Source: Sphingomonas sp. (GTDB lineage: Bacteria > Pseudomonadota > Alphaproteobacteria > Sphingomonadales > Sphingomonadaceae). Taken from it: a DNA stretch of 64,000 nucleotides. Positions within the stretch are counted from its first letter, which is position 1. The number at the start of each line of letters is the position of its first letter. The DNA lies in contig JABDNH010000008.1 of NCBI GenBank assembly GCA_013001055.1, positions 1-64,000 on the forward strand, read 5' to 3'. The notes beneath the pieces were generated by a model, which was not told where the DNA came from, searched no databases, and saw only the letters and a list, made by a program, of their open reading frames with translations. Positions 1-9,185 of the stretch are shown in pieces. Position numbers and translations under genes: made by a program.

Positions 1-420
1 GGTATAGACAGCGAAGAAGATCACGATGATGATCGCGCTCGTGAGGCGCAGCGCCGTCGCCTTGTCAGGGAAGCGGTTGGCCAGAAATTCCGGTATGGTA
101 AGCGCATTGCCGAGTTGCTGCGTTTGCGCCCGCAGGCGCGGCGCAACGACAATCCAGTTTACCAGCGCGCCGATAAACAGCCCGATGCCGATCCATGCTT
201 CCACCAGCCCGGCCGCAAAAAGCGCGCCCGGTAGCCCCAGCAGCAGCCATCCCGACATGTCGGAGGCCCCCGCGGATAGCGCCGCGACAGACGGCGGCAG
301 GTTGCGTCCGGCCAGAAGATAGGCCTCGCTCGTGTCGGTTGAGCGCTTCCACGCAAAGACGCCGATGCCGAGCATCAGCACGAAATACGCCAAAAGGCTG
401 ACAATGATCCCTGTTTGCAT
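1..420 (-). CDS. putP: Sodium:solute symporter, PutP-like (N-terminal part, cut by window edge)
   Basis: The reverse complement from the ATG at 420 is open through the window edge, giving 140 codons. It begins MQTGIIVSLLAYFVLMLGIG and continues with a membrane helix, a segment containing EAYLLAGRNLPP, a helix around SGWLLLGLPGALFAAG, and a third helix pair. This matches the start of the SSS family (sodium/proline symporter PutP), where the SDMSGWLLLGLPG segment is characteristic. Such proteins import proline or a similar substrate with Na+ across the inner membrane. The gene is divergent from the PhoX-like gene. The substrate cannot be settled from the N-terminus alone; acetate or pantothenate symporters are less likely alternatives. 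Confidence 0.82.
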   Translation of the reverse strand, partial: MQTGIIVSLLAYFVLMLGIGVFAWKRSTDTSEAYLLAGRNLPPSVAALSAGASDMSGWLLLGLPGALFAAGLVEAWIGIGLFIGALVNWIVVAPRLRAQTQQLGNALTIPEFLANRFPDKATALRLTSAIIIVIFFAVYT

Positions 421-532
421 GGGCCCATGGCTAGGGGCTCTGCTGCATGGCGTAAACCCATGCCATCATTCGTCGAAAATCGAGACGTCGCTCTTGCCAT
501 GCGGATCATGGCCCGCAACGCTGTCAATGGGC

Positions 533-542
533 AAAGAAGGAG
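533..542 (+). promoter_or_regulatory. Ribosome binding site deciding a TTG start
   Basis: The purine run AAGAAGGAGA lies 7 bases before the TTG at 550. No upstream ATG of this frame (415, 499, 508) has a comparable site, so this decides the start of the PhoX-like gene. Confidence 0.6.
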
Positions 543-549
543 ACGCGCA

Positions 550-1929
550 TTGACATTCACTCGCCGCCAGATCCTGCGCAACGGGTCCGCCGCCACCATC
601 GCCTTCGCTGCGCTGGGATGCGGCCAACCTGCGCATTCACGCACCGCCAATGCCGGTTTCCCGCTTGTGCCCGATCCTGCCGGCCTCCTCGACCTGCCAA
701 GGGGCTTCTCCTATCGCCTCTTCCCGACGGCGGGCGAGCCGATGTCAGACGGTTTCATGAGACCCGGTCATTTTGACGGCATGGCGTGCTTTGCCCACCC
801 TGCCGATGCCTCCAAGCTGGTGCTAGTCCGCAACCACGAAAAATTTCTGAGCATCACCGAAGGCGGACCCTTCGGTGAAGAGCACGCGATGCTCGATCGT
901 CTTGAGCGATCCAAGCTATATGACACGACCGCCTCCGGTGCGCCGTGCATCGGCGGCACCACCAACGTTATCGTCGACGCTGCCACCGGCGCGTTCGAGA
1001 GCGATCATCTCTCGCTCGTCGGAACGATCGGTAATTGCGCGGGCGGCGCCTCGCCATGGGGAAGCTGGATCAGTTGCGAAGAACAGCAATTAAAGGCCGG
1101 CGAAGGCGTGAACAAGGATCACGGCTTCGTCTTCGAAGTCCCGGCCGCCGCGACCGGAGTGGTCGATCCGGTGCCATTGAAGGCCATGGGCCGCTTCGGC
1201 CATGAGGCGGTGTCTTTCGACCCCGATGACGGCATCGTCTATCAGACCGAAGACAACTATCAGGGCCTGTTCTACCGATTCATCCCATCCACGCCTGGCA
1301 AGCTTGCCGATGGCGGTCGTTTGCAAGCGCTCGCCTTCGAGGGCTGGGAGAAAGCGGACACGCGCAACTTCGCTTCCGATTGGGCGCTGCCTACTGCGCG
1401 CAGCATTGCCCAGGGTCAGCCGTTCAAGGTGCGCTGGGTCGATCTCGAGGATGTCGAGGCGCAGGAAGAGCTTCTGCGCATCCGCGGCCAGGCAGGCGGT
1501 GCCGCGATCTTCTGCCGCGGCGAAGGCATGGCATATGGCCGCGACGAAGCGGGCATCGGCCATCATTACTTCAACTGCACCGAAGGCGGCCGCAACCGGC
1601 TTGGCCAGGTGTGGCGCTATACCCCGTCCACCAGCGAGCTGACGCTGATCTACGAGAGCACGGACGCCGACCGGCTCGACCTGTGCGACAATCTCGCGAT
1701 GACGGCATGGGGCGACCTTCTCATCTGCGAGGACGGCTGGGGCGACCAGTATCTCCGCTTGCTGACACCGGCCGGCGAGATTCGCGATTTCGCCCGCAAC
1801 GCGCACGAAGGAAGATTCGAATTCTGCGGCGCCTGCTTCAGCCCGGACGGCCGAATCATGTTCGTCAACGTCCAGCAGCCCGGCCACACCTACGCGATCA
1901 CCGGGCCTTGGGAGAGCTTGGGCGTCTGA
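550..1929 (+). CDS. PhoX-like (DUF839) protein with Tat signal
   Basis: 459 residues from a TTG start. The N-terminus reads TFTRRQILRNG followed by a hydrophobic Ala-rich stretch, a twin-arginine (Tat) signal of the RRxxL type, so the protein is probably folded in the cytoplasm and exported. The body has the DUF839/PhoX hallmarks: VRNHE near the start, GGTTN, NCAGG followed by GSWISCEE, and a late FVNVQQPGHTYAI. PhoX enzymes are Ca/Fe-dependent alkaline phosphatases with a beta-propeller fold. This protein is shorter than classical PhoX (about 600 residues or more), so phosphatase activity is an inference. A longer reading from 415 would bury the Tat motif. The gene is convergent with pccA, 3 bases apart. 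Confidence 0.82.
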   Translation: MTFTRRQILRNGSAATIAFAALGCGQPAHSRTANAGFPLVPDPAGLLDLPRGFSYRLFPTAGEPMSDGFMRPGHFDGMACFAHPADASKLVLVRNHEKFLSITEGGPFGEEHAMLDRLERSKLYDTTASGAPCIGGTTNVIVDAATGAFESDHLSLVGTIGNCAGGASPWGSWISCEEQQLKAGEGVNKDHGFVFEVPAAATGVVDPVPLKAMGRFGHEAVSFDPDDGIVYQTEDNYQGLFYRFIPSTPGKLADGGRLQALAFEGWEKADTRNFASDWALPTARSIAQGQPFKVRWVDLEDVEAQEELLRIRGQAGGAAIFCRGEGMAYGRDEAGIGHHYFNCTEGGRNRLGQVWRYTPSTSELTLIYESTDADRLDLCDNLAMTAWGDLLICEDGWGDQYLRLLTPAGEIRDFARNAHEGRFEFCGACFSPDGRIMFVNVQQPGHTYAITGPWESLGV

Positions 1930-1932
1930 GGA

Positions 1933-3945
1933 CTACTCGAACTCCAAGATAACCTGGTCGACTGCGAGGCTTTCGCCTTCGCCCGCCGGGATTTGCTTCA
2001 CCGTCGCGGCCTTTTCGGCGCGCAGGATATTTTCCATCTTCATGGCCTCGACCACAGCGAGCGGCTGGCCAGCCTCTACCTTGTCGCCCGCTTCGACCTT
2101 GAGCTTGGTCAGCAGCCCCGGCATCGGTGCCATCAGGAAGCGCGACAGGTCGGGCTCTTCCTTTTCGGGCATGTGCTGCATCAGCTTAGCGACATGCCGC
2201 GGCACCATGCGCGCTTCGTGGATGCGCCCGCGCGTCACCATCTTGAAGCCGCGCCCGTTGCGCTTGACCTGCACGATACGGCGGCGATCATCGACCTCGG
2301 CCACCAGCAGGTTGTCGCCCGGCGCATAGTTCGCGACCACGTCAAACGGCTCGTCGCTGTCGCCGACCGCGATCAGCGTGCAATCGTCTTCGGGCACCAC
2401 GGTCACTTCGTGCTGTTCGCCGTTGAGGATCACGACCTGGTGCGGGCTCGGGAAAACCGGTTCGCCCAGCTGGCCGTCAATCAAGGCTGCGCGCGTTTCC
2501 TCGGTCATCGCCACCAGTGCCGCCAGCGCCACCAGGTCGCGTTTGAAGGCGTCGTCAACCGGCGCACCTTCAAAGCCCTCGGGATATTCCTCCTCGATGA
2601 ACTTGGTCGTCAGCTCGCCAGAGCGAAAACGCGGGTGCTGCATCAGCGCCGACAGGAAATCGACATTGTCGTTGAGCCCTTCGACCTCGAAGGCGTCGAG
2701 CGCTTCGACCATCAGGTCGGTCGCGGTCAGGCGATCGTCGGCATGGGTGATGAGCTTGGCGATCATCGGATCGTAGAACATCGACACCTCGCCGCCCTCG
2801 GTAACGCCATCGTCGACACGCACCACCGCGCCATCTTCGCGCTGCTCCATCGGCGGGCGATAGGTCGTCAGCCGCCCGGTCGAAGGCAAGAAACCGCGAT
2901 AGGGATCCTCGGCATAGACGCGCGCCTCGATCGCCCAGCCATTATACTGGATGTCTTCCTGCTTGAACGGCAGCTTCTCGCCCGCCGCGACGCGGATCAT
3001 CTGCTCGACCAGGTCGATGCCGGTAATCTCCTCGGTCACCGGATGTTCAACCTGCAGGCGGGTATTCATTTCGAGGAAATAGAACCCCTCGCCCGTCGTG
3101 TCGGCGCCCGACACGATCAGCTCGACCGTCCCTGCCGAATGATAGTCGACCGCCCGCGCCAGCGCGACCGCCTGTTCGCCCATCTTCTTGCGCATTTCGG
3201 GCGTCACGAAGGGCGACGGCGCTTCCTCGATCACCTTCTGGTGGCGCCGCTGGATCGAGCATTCGCGCTCGCCCAGATAGACGATATTGCCATGCTTATC
3301 GCCGAGCACCTGGATTTCGATATGGCGCGGCTCTTCGATGAATTTCTCGATAAATACGCGATCATCGCCGAAAGAGCTAAGCCCCTCGCGCTTGGTCGCT
3401 TCAAAGCCCTCGCGCACATCCTTTTCGGAATAGGCCAGCCGCATGCCCTTGCCGCCGCCGCCAGCGGAGGCCTTCATCATCACCGGATAACCAATCTCGC
3501 CCGCGATCTTCACCGCTTCGTCGGTATCGGCGATTTCGCCCAGATAACCCGGCACGACATTGACGCCCGCTTCCTTGGCAAGCTTCTTGGATTCAATCTT
3601 GTCGCCCATCGCCGCGATGGCGGGCGCGGGCGGCCCGATAAAGGCGATGCCGGCCTTGTCGAGCGCCTCAACGAACGACGCCCGCTCGGACAAGAAGCCA
3701 TAGCCCGGATGAACCGCCTCGGCGCCCGTTTCCTTAGCTGCCGCAATGATCTTGTCGGCCACCAAATAGCTTTCGGCAGCAGCAGCAGGCCCGATATTTA
3801 TCGCCTCGTCTGCCATCAAAACATGCGGCGCCTTGGCATCGGCGTCGGAATAGACCGCCACCGTCGCGATCCCCATCCGCCTCGCGCTCTTGATAACGCG
3901 GCACGCAATCTCCCCGCGATTGGCGATCAGGATTTTCTTGAACAT
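1933..3945 (-). CDS. pccA: Acetyl/propionyl-CoA carboxylase, biotin-containing alpha subunit
   Basis: 670 residues from the ATG at 3945 (MFKKILIANRGEIACRV). Order of domains: biotin carboxylase N-domain, ATP-grasp domain with the glycine loop ASAGGGGKGM (about residues 160-170), the carboxylase signature FLEMNTRLQVEHPVTE, a BT linker domain, and a C-terminal biotinyl domain with EAMKMEN in which Lys636 would carry biotin. The length fits PccA. With PccB it carboxylates propionyl-CoA to methylmalonyl-CoA in the cytoplasm. It lies 28 bases downstream of the methylmalonyl-CoA mutase gene in the same direction, so both enzymes of the pathway are probably co-expressed. The 47-codon extension to 4086 has no homologous character and overlaps the mutase gene. 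Confidence 0.97.
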   Translation of the reverse strand: MFKKILIANRGEIACRVIKSARRMGIATVAVYSDADAKAPHVLMADEAINIGPAAAAESYLVADKIIAAAKETGAEAVHPGYGFLSERASFVEALDKAGIAFIGPPAPAIAAMGDKIESKKLAKEAGVNVVPGYLGEIADTDEAVKIAGEIGYPVMMKASAGGGGKGMRLAYSEKDVREGFEATKREGLSSFGDDRVFIEKFIEEPRHIEIQVLGDKHGNIVYLGERECSIQRRHQKVIEEAPSPFVTPEMRKKMGEQAVALARAVDYHSAGTVELIVSGADTTGEGFYFLEMNTRLQVEHPVTEEITGIDLVEQMIRVAAGEKLPFKQEDIQYNGWAIEARVYAEDPYRGFLPSTGRLTTYRPPMEQREDGAVVRVDDGVTEGGEVSMFYDPMIAKLITHADDRLTATDLMVEALDAFEVEGLNDNVDFLSALMQHPRFRSGELTTKFIEEEYPEGFEGAPVDDAFKRDLVALAALVAMTEETRAALIDGQLGEPVFPSPHQVVILNGEQHEVTVVPEDDCTLIAVGDSDEPFDVVANYAPGDNLLVAEVDDRRRIVQVKRNGRGFKMVTRGRIHEARMVPRHVAKLMQHMPEKEEPDLSRFLMAPMPGLLTKLKVEAGDKVEAGQPLAVVEAMKMENILRAEKAATVKQIPAGEGESLAVDQVILEFE

Positions 3946-3973
3946 GCTTACCCCTGTCTGACGGCGATTAGCG

Positions 3974-6115
3974 TTACTCGGCTGCCTCGTCGGCGTCCAC
4001 CGGCGGCTTGTTGTGCCCCAGCAAGCGCAGCACTTCGTCCGCGGCATCGGCCAAATTCGTTCCCGGCCCGAAGATCGCCTGCACACCTTTTTCCCGTAGG
4101 AACTGGTAGTCCTGCGGCGGGATCACGCCGCCGGCGATCACCTTGATGTCGCTGCGGCCCATATCCTTCAGATGCCCGACCAGTTCGGGGATCAGCGTCT
4201 TGTGGCCCGCGGCGAGGCTGGAGGCGCCGACCACGTCGACGCCTTCGTCCACCGCCATCTGCGCTGCCTCACGCGGTGTCTGGAACAGCGGACCCGCGAC
4301 AATGTCAAAGCCCAAATCGCCAAACGCCGAGCTCACCAGGTTGGCCCCGCGATCATGCCCGTCCTGCCCCATCTTGGCGACGAACATCTTGGGCGCGCGG
4401 CCCATGCGCTGCGTGACCGACTGGGTGCCGTCCTTGGCCGCTTCCCACGCCGCATCGGCGCGCTGGCCATAGATGCCGCTGACCGGCGTCGGCCGCGTGT
4501 CGTAGCGCCCGAAGGCGCGCTCGAGCGCATAGCTGATCTCGCCAAGCGTCGCCCTCGCCCGCGCCGCGCGCACCGACAGGCGAAGCAGATTGCCGTCGCC
4601 CCGCGCGCCTTCTTCGAGCGCCTCCAGCGCCGCCTTCACCTCGGCCTCGTCGCGCTTGGACTTCACCTCCTCGATCCGCGCGATCTGCGAGGCGCGCACC
4701 TTGGCATTGTCGACCTCGAGAATATCGAGATCGTCTTCCTTCTCGCGGCGATACTTGTTGACGCCCACGATCACCGTCTCGCCCGTATCGACCTTGGCCG
4801 CGCGCTCCGCAGCAGCCTCTTCGATGTGGCGCTTGGGCAGGCCATCGGCGACCGCCTTGGTCATGCCGCCCGCCGCTTCGACCTCGTCGATCAGCTCCTT
4901 GGCCTTTTCGACCAGCTGGGCCGTCAGCGCCTCGACATAGTATGACCCGCCGAGCGGATCGGCGACCGCGGTGATCCCGCTCTCCTCCGCCAGAATCAGC
5001 TGCGTATTGCGCGCGATCCGCGCGCTGCGATCGGTCGGCAGCGCGACCGCTTCGTCAAAGCTGTTGGTATGAAGGCTTTGCGTGCCGCCAAGCGTTGCCG
5101 CCATCGCCTCGATCGTGGTGCGAATGACGTTGTTATACGGGTCCTGTTCGGTCAGGCTGACACCCGATGTCTGGCAGTGGGTGCGCAGCAGTTTGGACTT
5201 TTCCGACTTGGCGCCAAGATCGGTCATCAGCTCGGCCCACAAGGTCCGCGCCGCGCGCAGCTTGGCCACTTCCATGAAGAAGTTCATCCCGATGCCGAAG
5301 AAGAAGCTCAAACGCGGCGCAAAACTGTCGAGCGCCATCCCCGCATCCATCGCGGTGCGCGCATATTCGACGCCATCGGCGAGCGTGTAGGCCAGCTCCT
5401 GCACTGCCGTCGCGCCCGCCTCGTGCATGTGATAGCCGCTGATCGAGATCGAGTTGAAGCGCGGCATCTCCTCGCTCGTATAGGCGATGATATCGCTGAC
5501 GATCCGCATCGAGGGCGCAGGCGGATAGATATAGGTGTTGCGCACCATGAATTCCTTGAGGATGTCGTTCTGGATCGTGCCGCTCAATTGGGCATGATCG
5601 ACCCCCTGCTCCTCGCCCGCGACGATATAGAAGGCCATCACCGGCAGCACCGCGCCGTTCATCGTCATCGACACCGACATCTCGTCGAGCGGAATGCCGT
5701 CGAAGAGCAATTTCATGTCCTCGACCGTATCGATCGCAACGCCTGCCTTGCCGACATCGCCCGCGACCCGCTCATGATCGCTATCATACCCGCGATGCGT
5801 CGCCAGATCGAAGGCCACCGACAGTCCTTTTTGCCCCGCCGCGAGGTTGCGACGGTAAAATGCGTTCGATTCCTCCGCGGTCGAAAAGCCCGCATATTGG
5901 CGGATCGTCCACGGCCGTCCCGCATACATCGTCGCATAGGGTCCGCGCGTATAAGGCGGCAGCCCCGGATAGCCCGGATCGAGCCCCTCGACATCCTCGG
6001 GCCCATACACATTATTGAGTGTAATATGCTCGGGCGTGGTGACCTTGAGATCGAGCCCACGCGCTTCTTTTTCGGCTTTTTCTTCCCAGTCGGAACGGGT
6101 CGGTTTGTCAGTCAT
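3974..6115 (-). CDS. scpA: Methylmalonyl-CoA mutase (single-chain, B12-dependent)
   Basis: 713 residues. The N-terminal substrate barrel contains [28 protein letters not shown] and the segment [12 protein letters not shown], all typical of the large catalytic mutase chain. The C-terminal cobalamin domain has GQDGHDRG, in which His587 is the predicted lower cobalt ligand, followed by [12 protein letters not shown]. The enzyme isomerises (R)-methylmalonyl-CoA to succinyl-CoA. The length agrees with the homodimeric ScpA/MutB type rather than the heterodimeric MutA. It sits between a small membrane-protein gene and pccA in a run of same-strand genes. No mutase chaperone (MeaB/ArgK) gene is present in this window. 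Confidence 0.96.
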   Translation of the reverse strand: MTDKPTRSDWEEKAEKEARGLDLKVTTPEHITLNNVYGPEDVEGLDPGYPGLPPYTRGPYATMYAGRPWTIRQYAGFSTAEESNAFYRRNLAAGQKGLSVAFDLATHRGYDSDHERVAGDVGKAGVAIDTVEDMKLLFDGIPLDEMSVSMTMNGAVLPVMAFYIVAGEEQGVDHAQLSGTIQNDILKEFMVRNTYIYPPAPSMRIVSDIIAYTSEEMPRFNSISISGYHMHEAGATAVQELAYTLADGVEYARTAMDAGMALDSFAPRLSFFFGIGMNFFMEVAKLRAARTLWAELMTDLGAKSEKSKLLRTHCQTSGVSLTEQDPYNNVIRTTIEAMAATLGGTQSLHTNSFDEAVALPTDRSARIARNTQLILAEESGITAVADPLGGSYYVEALTAQLVEKAKELIDEVEAAGGMTKAVADGLPKRHIEEAAAERAAKVDTGETVIVGVNKYRREKEDDLDILEVDNAKVRASQIARIEEVKSKRDEAEVKAALEALEEGARGDGNLLRLSVRAARARATLGEISYALERAFGRYDTRPTPVSGIYGQRADAAWEAAKDGTQSVTQRMGRAPKMFVAKMGQDGHDRGANLVSSAFGDLGFDIVAGPLFQTPREAAQMAVDEGVDVVGASSLAAGHKTLIPELVGHLKDMGRSDIKVIAGGVIPPQDYQFLREKGVQAIFGPGTNLADAADEVLRLLGHNKPPVDADEAAE

Positions 6116-6150
6116 GGCGCCTCCCTAGCGATAACGCATCAGGCGGGCAA

Positions 6151-6399
6151 TCAGCCCCGAAGCTGTAAGCCAACCAGCATGTCGAGACCGGCGATGATCA
6201 GCAGCACCGTGACCGCGACATTGGCCGCCTGAAGGAACCTGAATTTCGCCTCGCCCAGCTCCTTGCGCGTCGTGCGTTTGCGCCACAGCGGGATTTCGCC
6301 CGTCGCATCCGCGCGCCGAACCCGCTGCGCCATCAGCGCGGCGAGCACCAGCGCAACGATACCGACGAAGATTTCTTCAGGGCGCCCCGTGCCAAACAT
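6151..6399 (-). CDS. Small membrane protein between epimerase and mutase genes
   Basis: 82 residues. The start ATG at 6399 shares one base with the stop of the epimerase gene (TGATG), a coupling arrangement that supports this start over a longer upstream reading. The N-terminus has a hydrophobic helix (FVGIVALVLAALMA), a basic/charged loop with RVRRADATGEIPLWRKR, and a second helix (VAVTVLLIIAGLDMLVGLQL). Two transmembrane segments with a positively charged loop are what can be seen; the family is not recognised. Its place inside the propionyl-CoA operon suggests co-expression, but no function can be assigned. Confidence 0.72.
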   Translation of the reverse strand: MFGTGRPEEIFVGIVALVLAALMAQRVRRADATGEIPLWRKRTTRKELGEAKFRFLQAANVAVTVLLIIAGLDMLVGLQLRG

Positions 6400-6818
6400 C
6401 AGTGCGCCTGCTTGGGGCTTTCCATTATTTCGGTCAGCACCCCTTCCATGTCCTTGGGATGAAGGAAGAAGATGGGCGTGCCGTGCGCACCGATCCGCGT
6501 GGGCCCGAGGATGCGCTTGCCCTTGCCCTCGAAATAGGCGCGCGCCTCTTCGATATCGGTCACTTCGAAGCAAAGATGATGCTGCCCGCCAAGCGGATTT
6601 TTCTCGAGAAATTTCACGATCGGCGAGTCCGCCCCCAGCGGCTCGATCAGCTCGATCTGGCTATTCGGCGTATCGACAAAACACACCTTCACCCCCTGCG
6701 CGGGCAGGTCGAACGGCGCGGTCACCACCTCCGCCCCCATCGTATCGCGATAATGCGCGATGGAGTTTTCAATCGACGGCGTCGCCACGCCGACATGATT
6801 GAGACGGCCTAGTTTCAT
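6399..6818 (-). CDS. mce: Methylmalonyl-CoA epimerase
   Basis: 139 residues with the vicinal-oxygen-chelate fold: N-terminal LNHVGVATPSI, central IELIEPLG, then GGQHHLCFEVTDI and a C-terminal FFLHPKDMEGVLTEI. Expected metal ligands are visible: His8, a His at 80 or 81, and Glu130. It interconverts (S)- and (R)-methylmalonyl-CoA between the carboxylase and the mutase. The ATG at 6818 overlaps the stop of the Abi-alpha-like gene by four bases (ATGA); an in-frame TTG 18 bases upstream is less likely. It is followed by the small membrane protein and the mutase. Confidence 0.94.
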   Translation of the reverse strand: MKLGRLNHVGVATPSIENSIAHYRDTMGAEVVTAPFDLPAQGVKVCFVDTPNSQIELIEPLGADSPIVKFLEKNPLGGQHHLCFEVTDIEEARAYFEGKGKRILGPTRIGAHGTPIFFLHPKDMEGVLTEIMESPKQAH

Positions 6819-7570
6819 TTCACGAGTCCTCTGCAAGTTTGGATAAAGCCAACCCCAAGCGCAGTAACTAATACACCTTCGACAGCCGTCTCGTACCTTT
6901 TGGAAGAGTTATCGATTTCAAATCGCTCAATTAGGCCCAAGCGATATAGGTTGTCATGAGTTGCAAATAGATCGGATATTCCGCCGGTCAAAGGCCGCTC
7001 CACATCGCCATCTTTATAGTGAATTCTAGCGCTCGTGATCCTGCCGGGCCAATCCAAACTGCAATTCATCAGGCGATCAAATTCCTCTTGCGCTTCTTCC
7101 TTCGAGGAAGAGACGTTTTTCATTTCGTTTGTGATTTTAAGGCGGAGCTCCACTCGAAGATTTACGGGCATTGCAAGCGCAGGGAAAAATAGTGTGTCCG
7201 CTGGGACCAGTTCCTCAAGCGATTGCGCATCAAGAGGAGTCAATTGCGACAGAATTTCAGCGTATGCTGTGTGTCGAGAAGAGAACGATTCGGCAGCTGA
7301 TTTTAGCAAGTTAGCCCACATCTCTGTGAGGTTCTCATCTTCTTCCGAAGAAGAAGCTCTTTGAACGAAAATCATTGCGAACCCCGGAGGCAGCGGTTTG
7401 ACAGCGATAGGGTCGATTTTCGTCTCAGCCCTGTCGAAAATCTTTCGGATGCGATCCCCCGCATACGCCTTTAGTTGGTCGCCAATTGCTTCGGCACTTG
7501 GACCGAGAAGTTTGTCTGCAAGCCACGCACCGCCGCCAATCGCCAGCCCCAGAGAGATTGGATCAGTCAT
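6815..7570 (-). CDS. Abi-alpha / DUF4393-like protein
   Basis: 251 residues. The N-terminus has a Gly-rich hydrophobic segment (LGLAIGGGAWLADKLLG), then GPSAEAIGDQL and, at residues 81-92, LTEMWANLLKSA followed by AYAEILSQLTPLDAQSLEEL. These are features I associate with the DUF4393/Abi-alpha family, some members of which are linked to abortive infection; whether this one acts against phage is unknown. Base composition differs from its neighbours: positions 7081-7140 hold 23 G/C in 60. Its stop overlaps the epimerase start (ATGA), and pccB ends 8 bases before its start, so it lies inside the propionyl-CoA operon and is probably transcribed with it. Confidence 0.65.
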   Translation of the reverse strand: MTDPISLGLAIGGGAWLADKLLGPSAEAIGDQLKAYAGDRIRKIFDRAETKIDPIAVKPLPPGFAMIFVQRASSSEEDENLTEMWANLLKSAAESFSSRHTAYAEILSQLTPLDAQSLEELVPADTLFFPALAMPVNLRVELRLKITNEMKNVSSSKEEAQEEFDRLMNCSLDWPGRITSARIHYKDGDVERPLTGGISDLFATHDNLYRLGLIERFEIDNSSKRYETAVEGVLVTALGVGFIQTCRGLVK

Positions 7571-7578
7571 GCCAATCT

Positions 7579-9111
7579 CTACAACGGAATATTGTCATGC
7601 TTCTTCCAAGGATTCTCAAGCTGCTTGTCCCGCAGCTTCCGTAGCCCCAGCGCCACCCGCTTCCTTGTCGAGTGCGGCATGATCACTTCGTCGATGAAGC
7701 CCATGCTCGCCGCCACGAAGGGGTTGGCAAACCGATCCTCATATTCCTTGGTCTTTTCGGCGATCTTGTCAGGATCGTCGCGGTCCTTGCGGAAGATGAT
7801 TTCGACCGCGCCCTTGGCCCCCATCACCGCGATTTCCGCGCTCGGCCAGGCATAGTTCAAATCACCGCGCAAATGCTTCGACGCCATCACGTCATACGCA
7901 CCGCCGTAAGCCTTGCGCGTGATCACCGTGATCTTGGGCACCGTCGCCTCGGCATAGGCGAACAGTAGCTTCGCGCCATGTTTGATGATGCCATTATGCT
8001 CTTGCCCCACTCCGGGTAAAAAGCCCGGCACGTCGACAAACGTCAGGATCGGAATTTCGAACGCATCGCAGAAGCGCACGAACCGCGCCGCCTTCTTCGA
8101 TGAATTGATATCCAGCACGCCCGCCAGCACCATCGGCTGATTGGCGACCACGCCCACGGTGCGCCCCTCGATCCGGCAGAAGCCGATGATGATGTTGGCG
8201 GCATGGCGCGGCTGCAGCTCGAAAAAGCGCCCCTCGTCGGCGACCTTCGCGATCACCTCATGCATGTCATAAGGCTGGTTGGCGCTCGGCGGAATCACCG
8301 TGTCGAGGCTGTCTTCCATCCGATCCCACGGATCCTCGGTCGGCACCACCGGCACATCGTCGCGATTGGACTGCGGCAGGTAGGAAAAGAATTCGCGGGT
8401 CGCGAGCAGCGCATCGATATCATTTTCGAACGCCCGGTCTGCCACGCCCGATTTGGTCGTGTGCGTAATCGCCCCGCCCAGCTCTTCTTGGCTGACTTCC
8501 TCGTTGGTGACGGTCTTCACCACTTCAGGGCCCGTCACGAACATGTAGCTGGTATCTTCGACCATGAAGATGAAGTCGGTCATCGCGGGGCTGTAGACCG
8601 CGCCCCCCGCGCACGGCCCCATGATGAGGCTCAGCTGCGGCACGACGCCCGAGGCAAGCACGTTGCGCTGGAACACCTCGGCATAGCCCGCCAGGCTGGC
8701 GACGCCTTCCTGAATGCGCGCACCGCCCGAATCGTTGATTCCGATGACGGGCACGCCCGCCTTCATCGCCATGTCCATCACCTTGCAGATCTTCTCCGCA
8801 TGCCGCTCGGACAGCGACCCGCCAAACACGGTGAAATCCTGGCTGAAAACATAGGTAAAGCGCCCGTTGATCGTGCCCGATCCGGTGACGACCCCGTCGC
8901 CCGGCACTTTCTGCTCGGCCATGCCGAAATCGGTCGCATTATGCTCGACGAACATGTCGAGCTCTTCGAAGCTGTCATCGTCGAGCAGCACGCTCACCCG
9001 CTCGCGCGCGGTCAACCGGCCTTTCTTGTGCTGCGCATCAATCCGCTTTTGCCCGCCACCCATGCGCGCGCGTTCACGCCGCTCTTCAAGCTCTTCGATC
9101 GTCGTACCCAA
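7579..9111 (-). CDS. pccB: Propionyl-CoA carboxylase beta subunit
   Basis: 510 residues from a TTG at 9111, placed by a strong ribosome site just upstream; this gives [15 protein letters not shown], the usual PccB N-terminus and length. The carboxyltransferase fold shows [15 protein letters not shown], the oxyanion-hole segments [12 protein letters not shown] and [13 protein letters not shown], and in the C-terminal half [15 protein letters not shown] and [11 protein letters not shown]. It transfers CO2 from biotin on PccA to propionyl-CoA. It is separated from pccA by the Abi-alpha-like, epimerase, small membrane and mutase genes, all on one strand. An in-frame start at 9150 would add 13 unrelated residues. 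Confidence 0.96.
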   Translation of the reverse strand: MGTTIEELEERRERARMGGGQKRIDAQHKKGRLTARERVSVLLDDDSFEELDMFVEHNATDFGMAEQKVPGDGVVTGSGTINGRFTYVFSQDFTVFGGSLSERHAEKICKVMDMAMKAGVPVIGINDSGGARIQEGVASLAGYAEVFQRNVLASGVVPQLSLIMGPCAGGAVYSPAMTDFIFMVEDTSYMFVTGPEVVKTVTNEEVSQEELGGAITHTTKSGVADRAFENDIDALLATREFFSYLPQSNRDDVPVVPTEDPWDRMEDSLDTVIPPSANQPYDMHEVIAKVADEGRFFELQPRHAANIIIGFCRIEGRTVGVVANQPMVLAGVLDINSSKKAARFVRFCDAFEIPILTFVDVPGFLPGVGQEHNGIIKHGAKLLFAYAEATVPKITVITRKAYGGAYDVMASKHLRGDLNYAWPSAEIAVMGAKGAVEIIFRKDRDDPDKIAEKTKEYEDRFANPFVAASMGFIDEVIMPHSTRKRVALGLRKLRDKQLENPWKKHDNIPL

Positions 9112-9115
9112 AACA

Positions 9116-9123
9116 CCTCTCCT
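9116..9123 (-). promoter_or_regulatory. Ribosome binding site of pccB
   Basis: AGGAGAGG read on the minus strand, four bases before the TTG at 9111. It supports the shorter PccB start over an in-frame codon at 9150. Confidence 0.6.
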
Positions 9124-9185
9124 GTTGGCGAGAGGCGGTGGCACAGCCACTAGGGAAAGGTCAATCTAGGACCATGCTCGGCCAG

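Noticed and set aside
1993-4146. Long plus-strand open frame of 717 codons opposite pccA
   Set aside because: Antisense shadow of a GC-rich gene; no motifs, while the minus strand encodes full PccA with all catalytic motifs.
5069-6232. Plus-strand open frame of 387 codons opposite the mutase gene
   Set aside because: His/Arg-rich antisense translation with no recognisable domain; the mutase frame explains the region.
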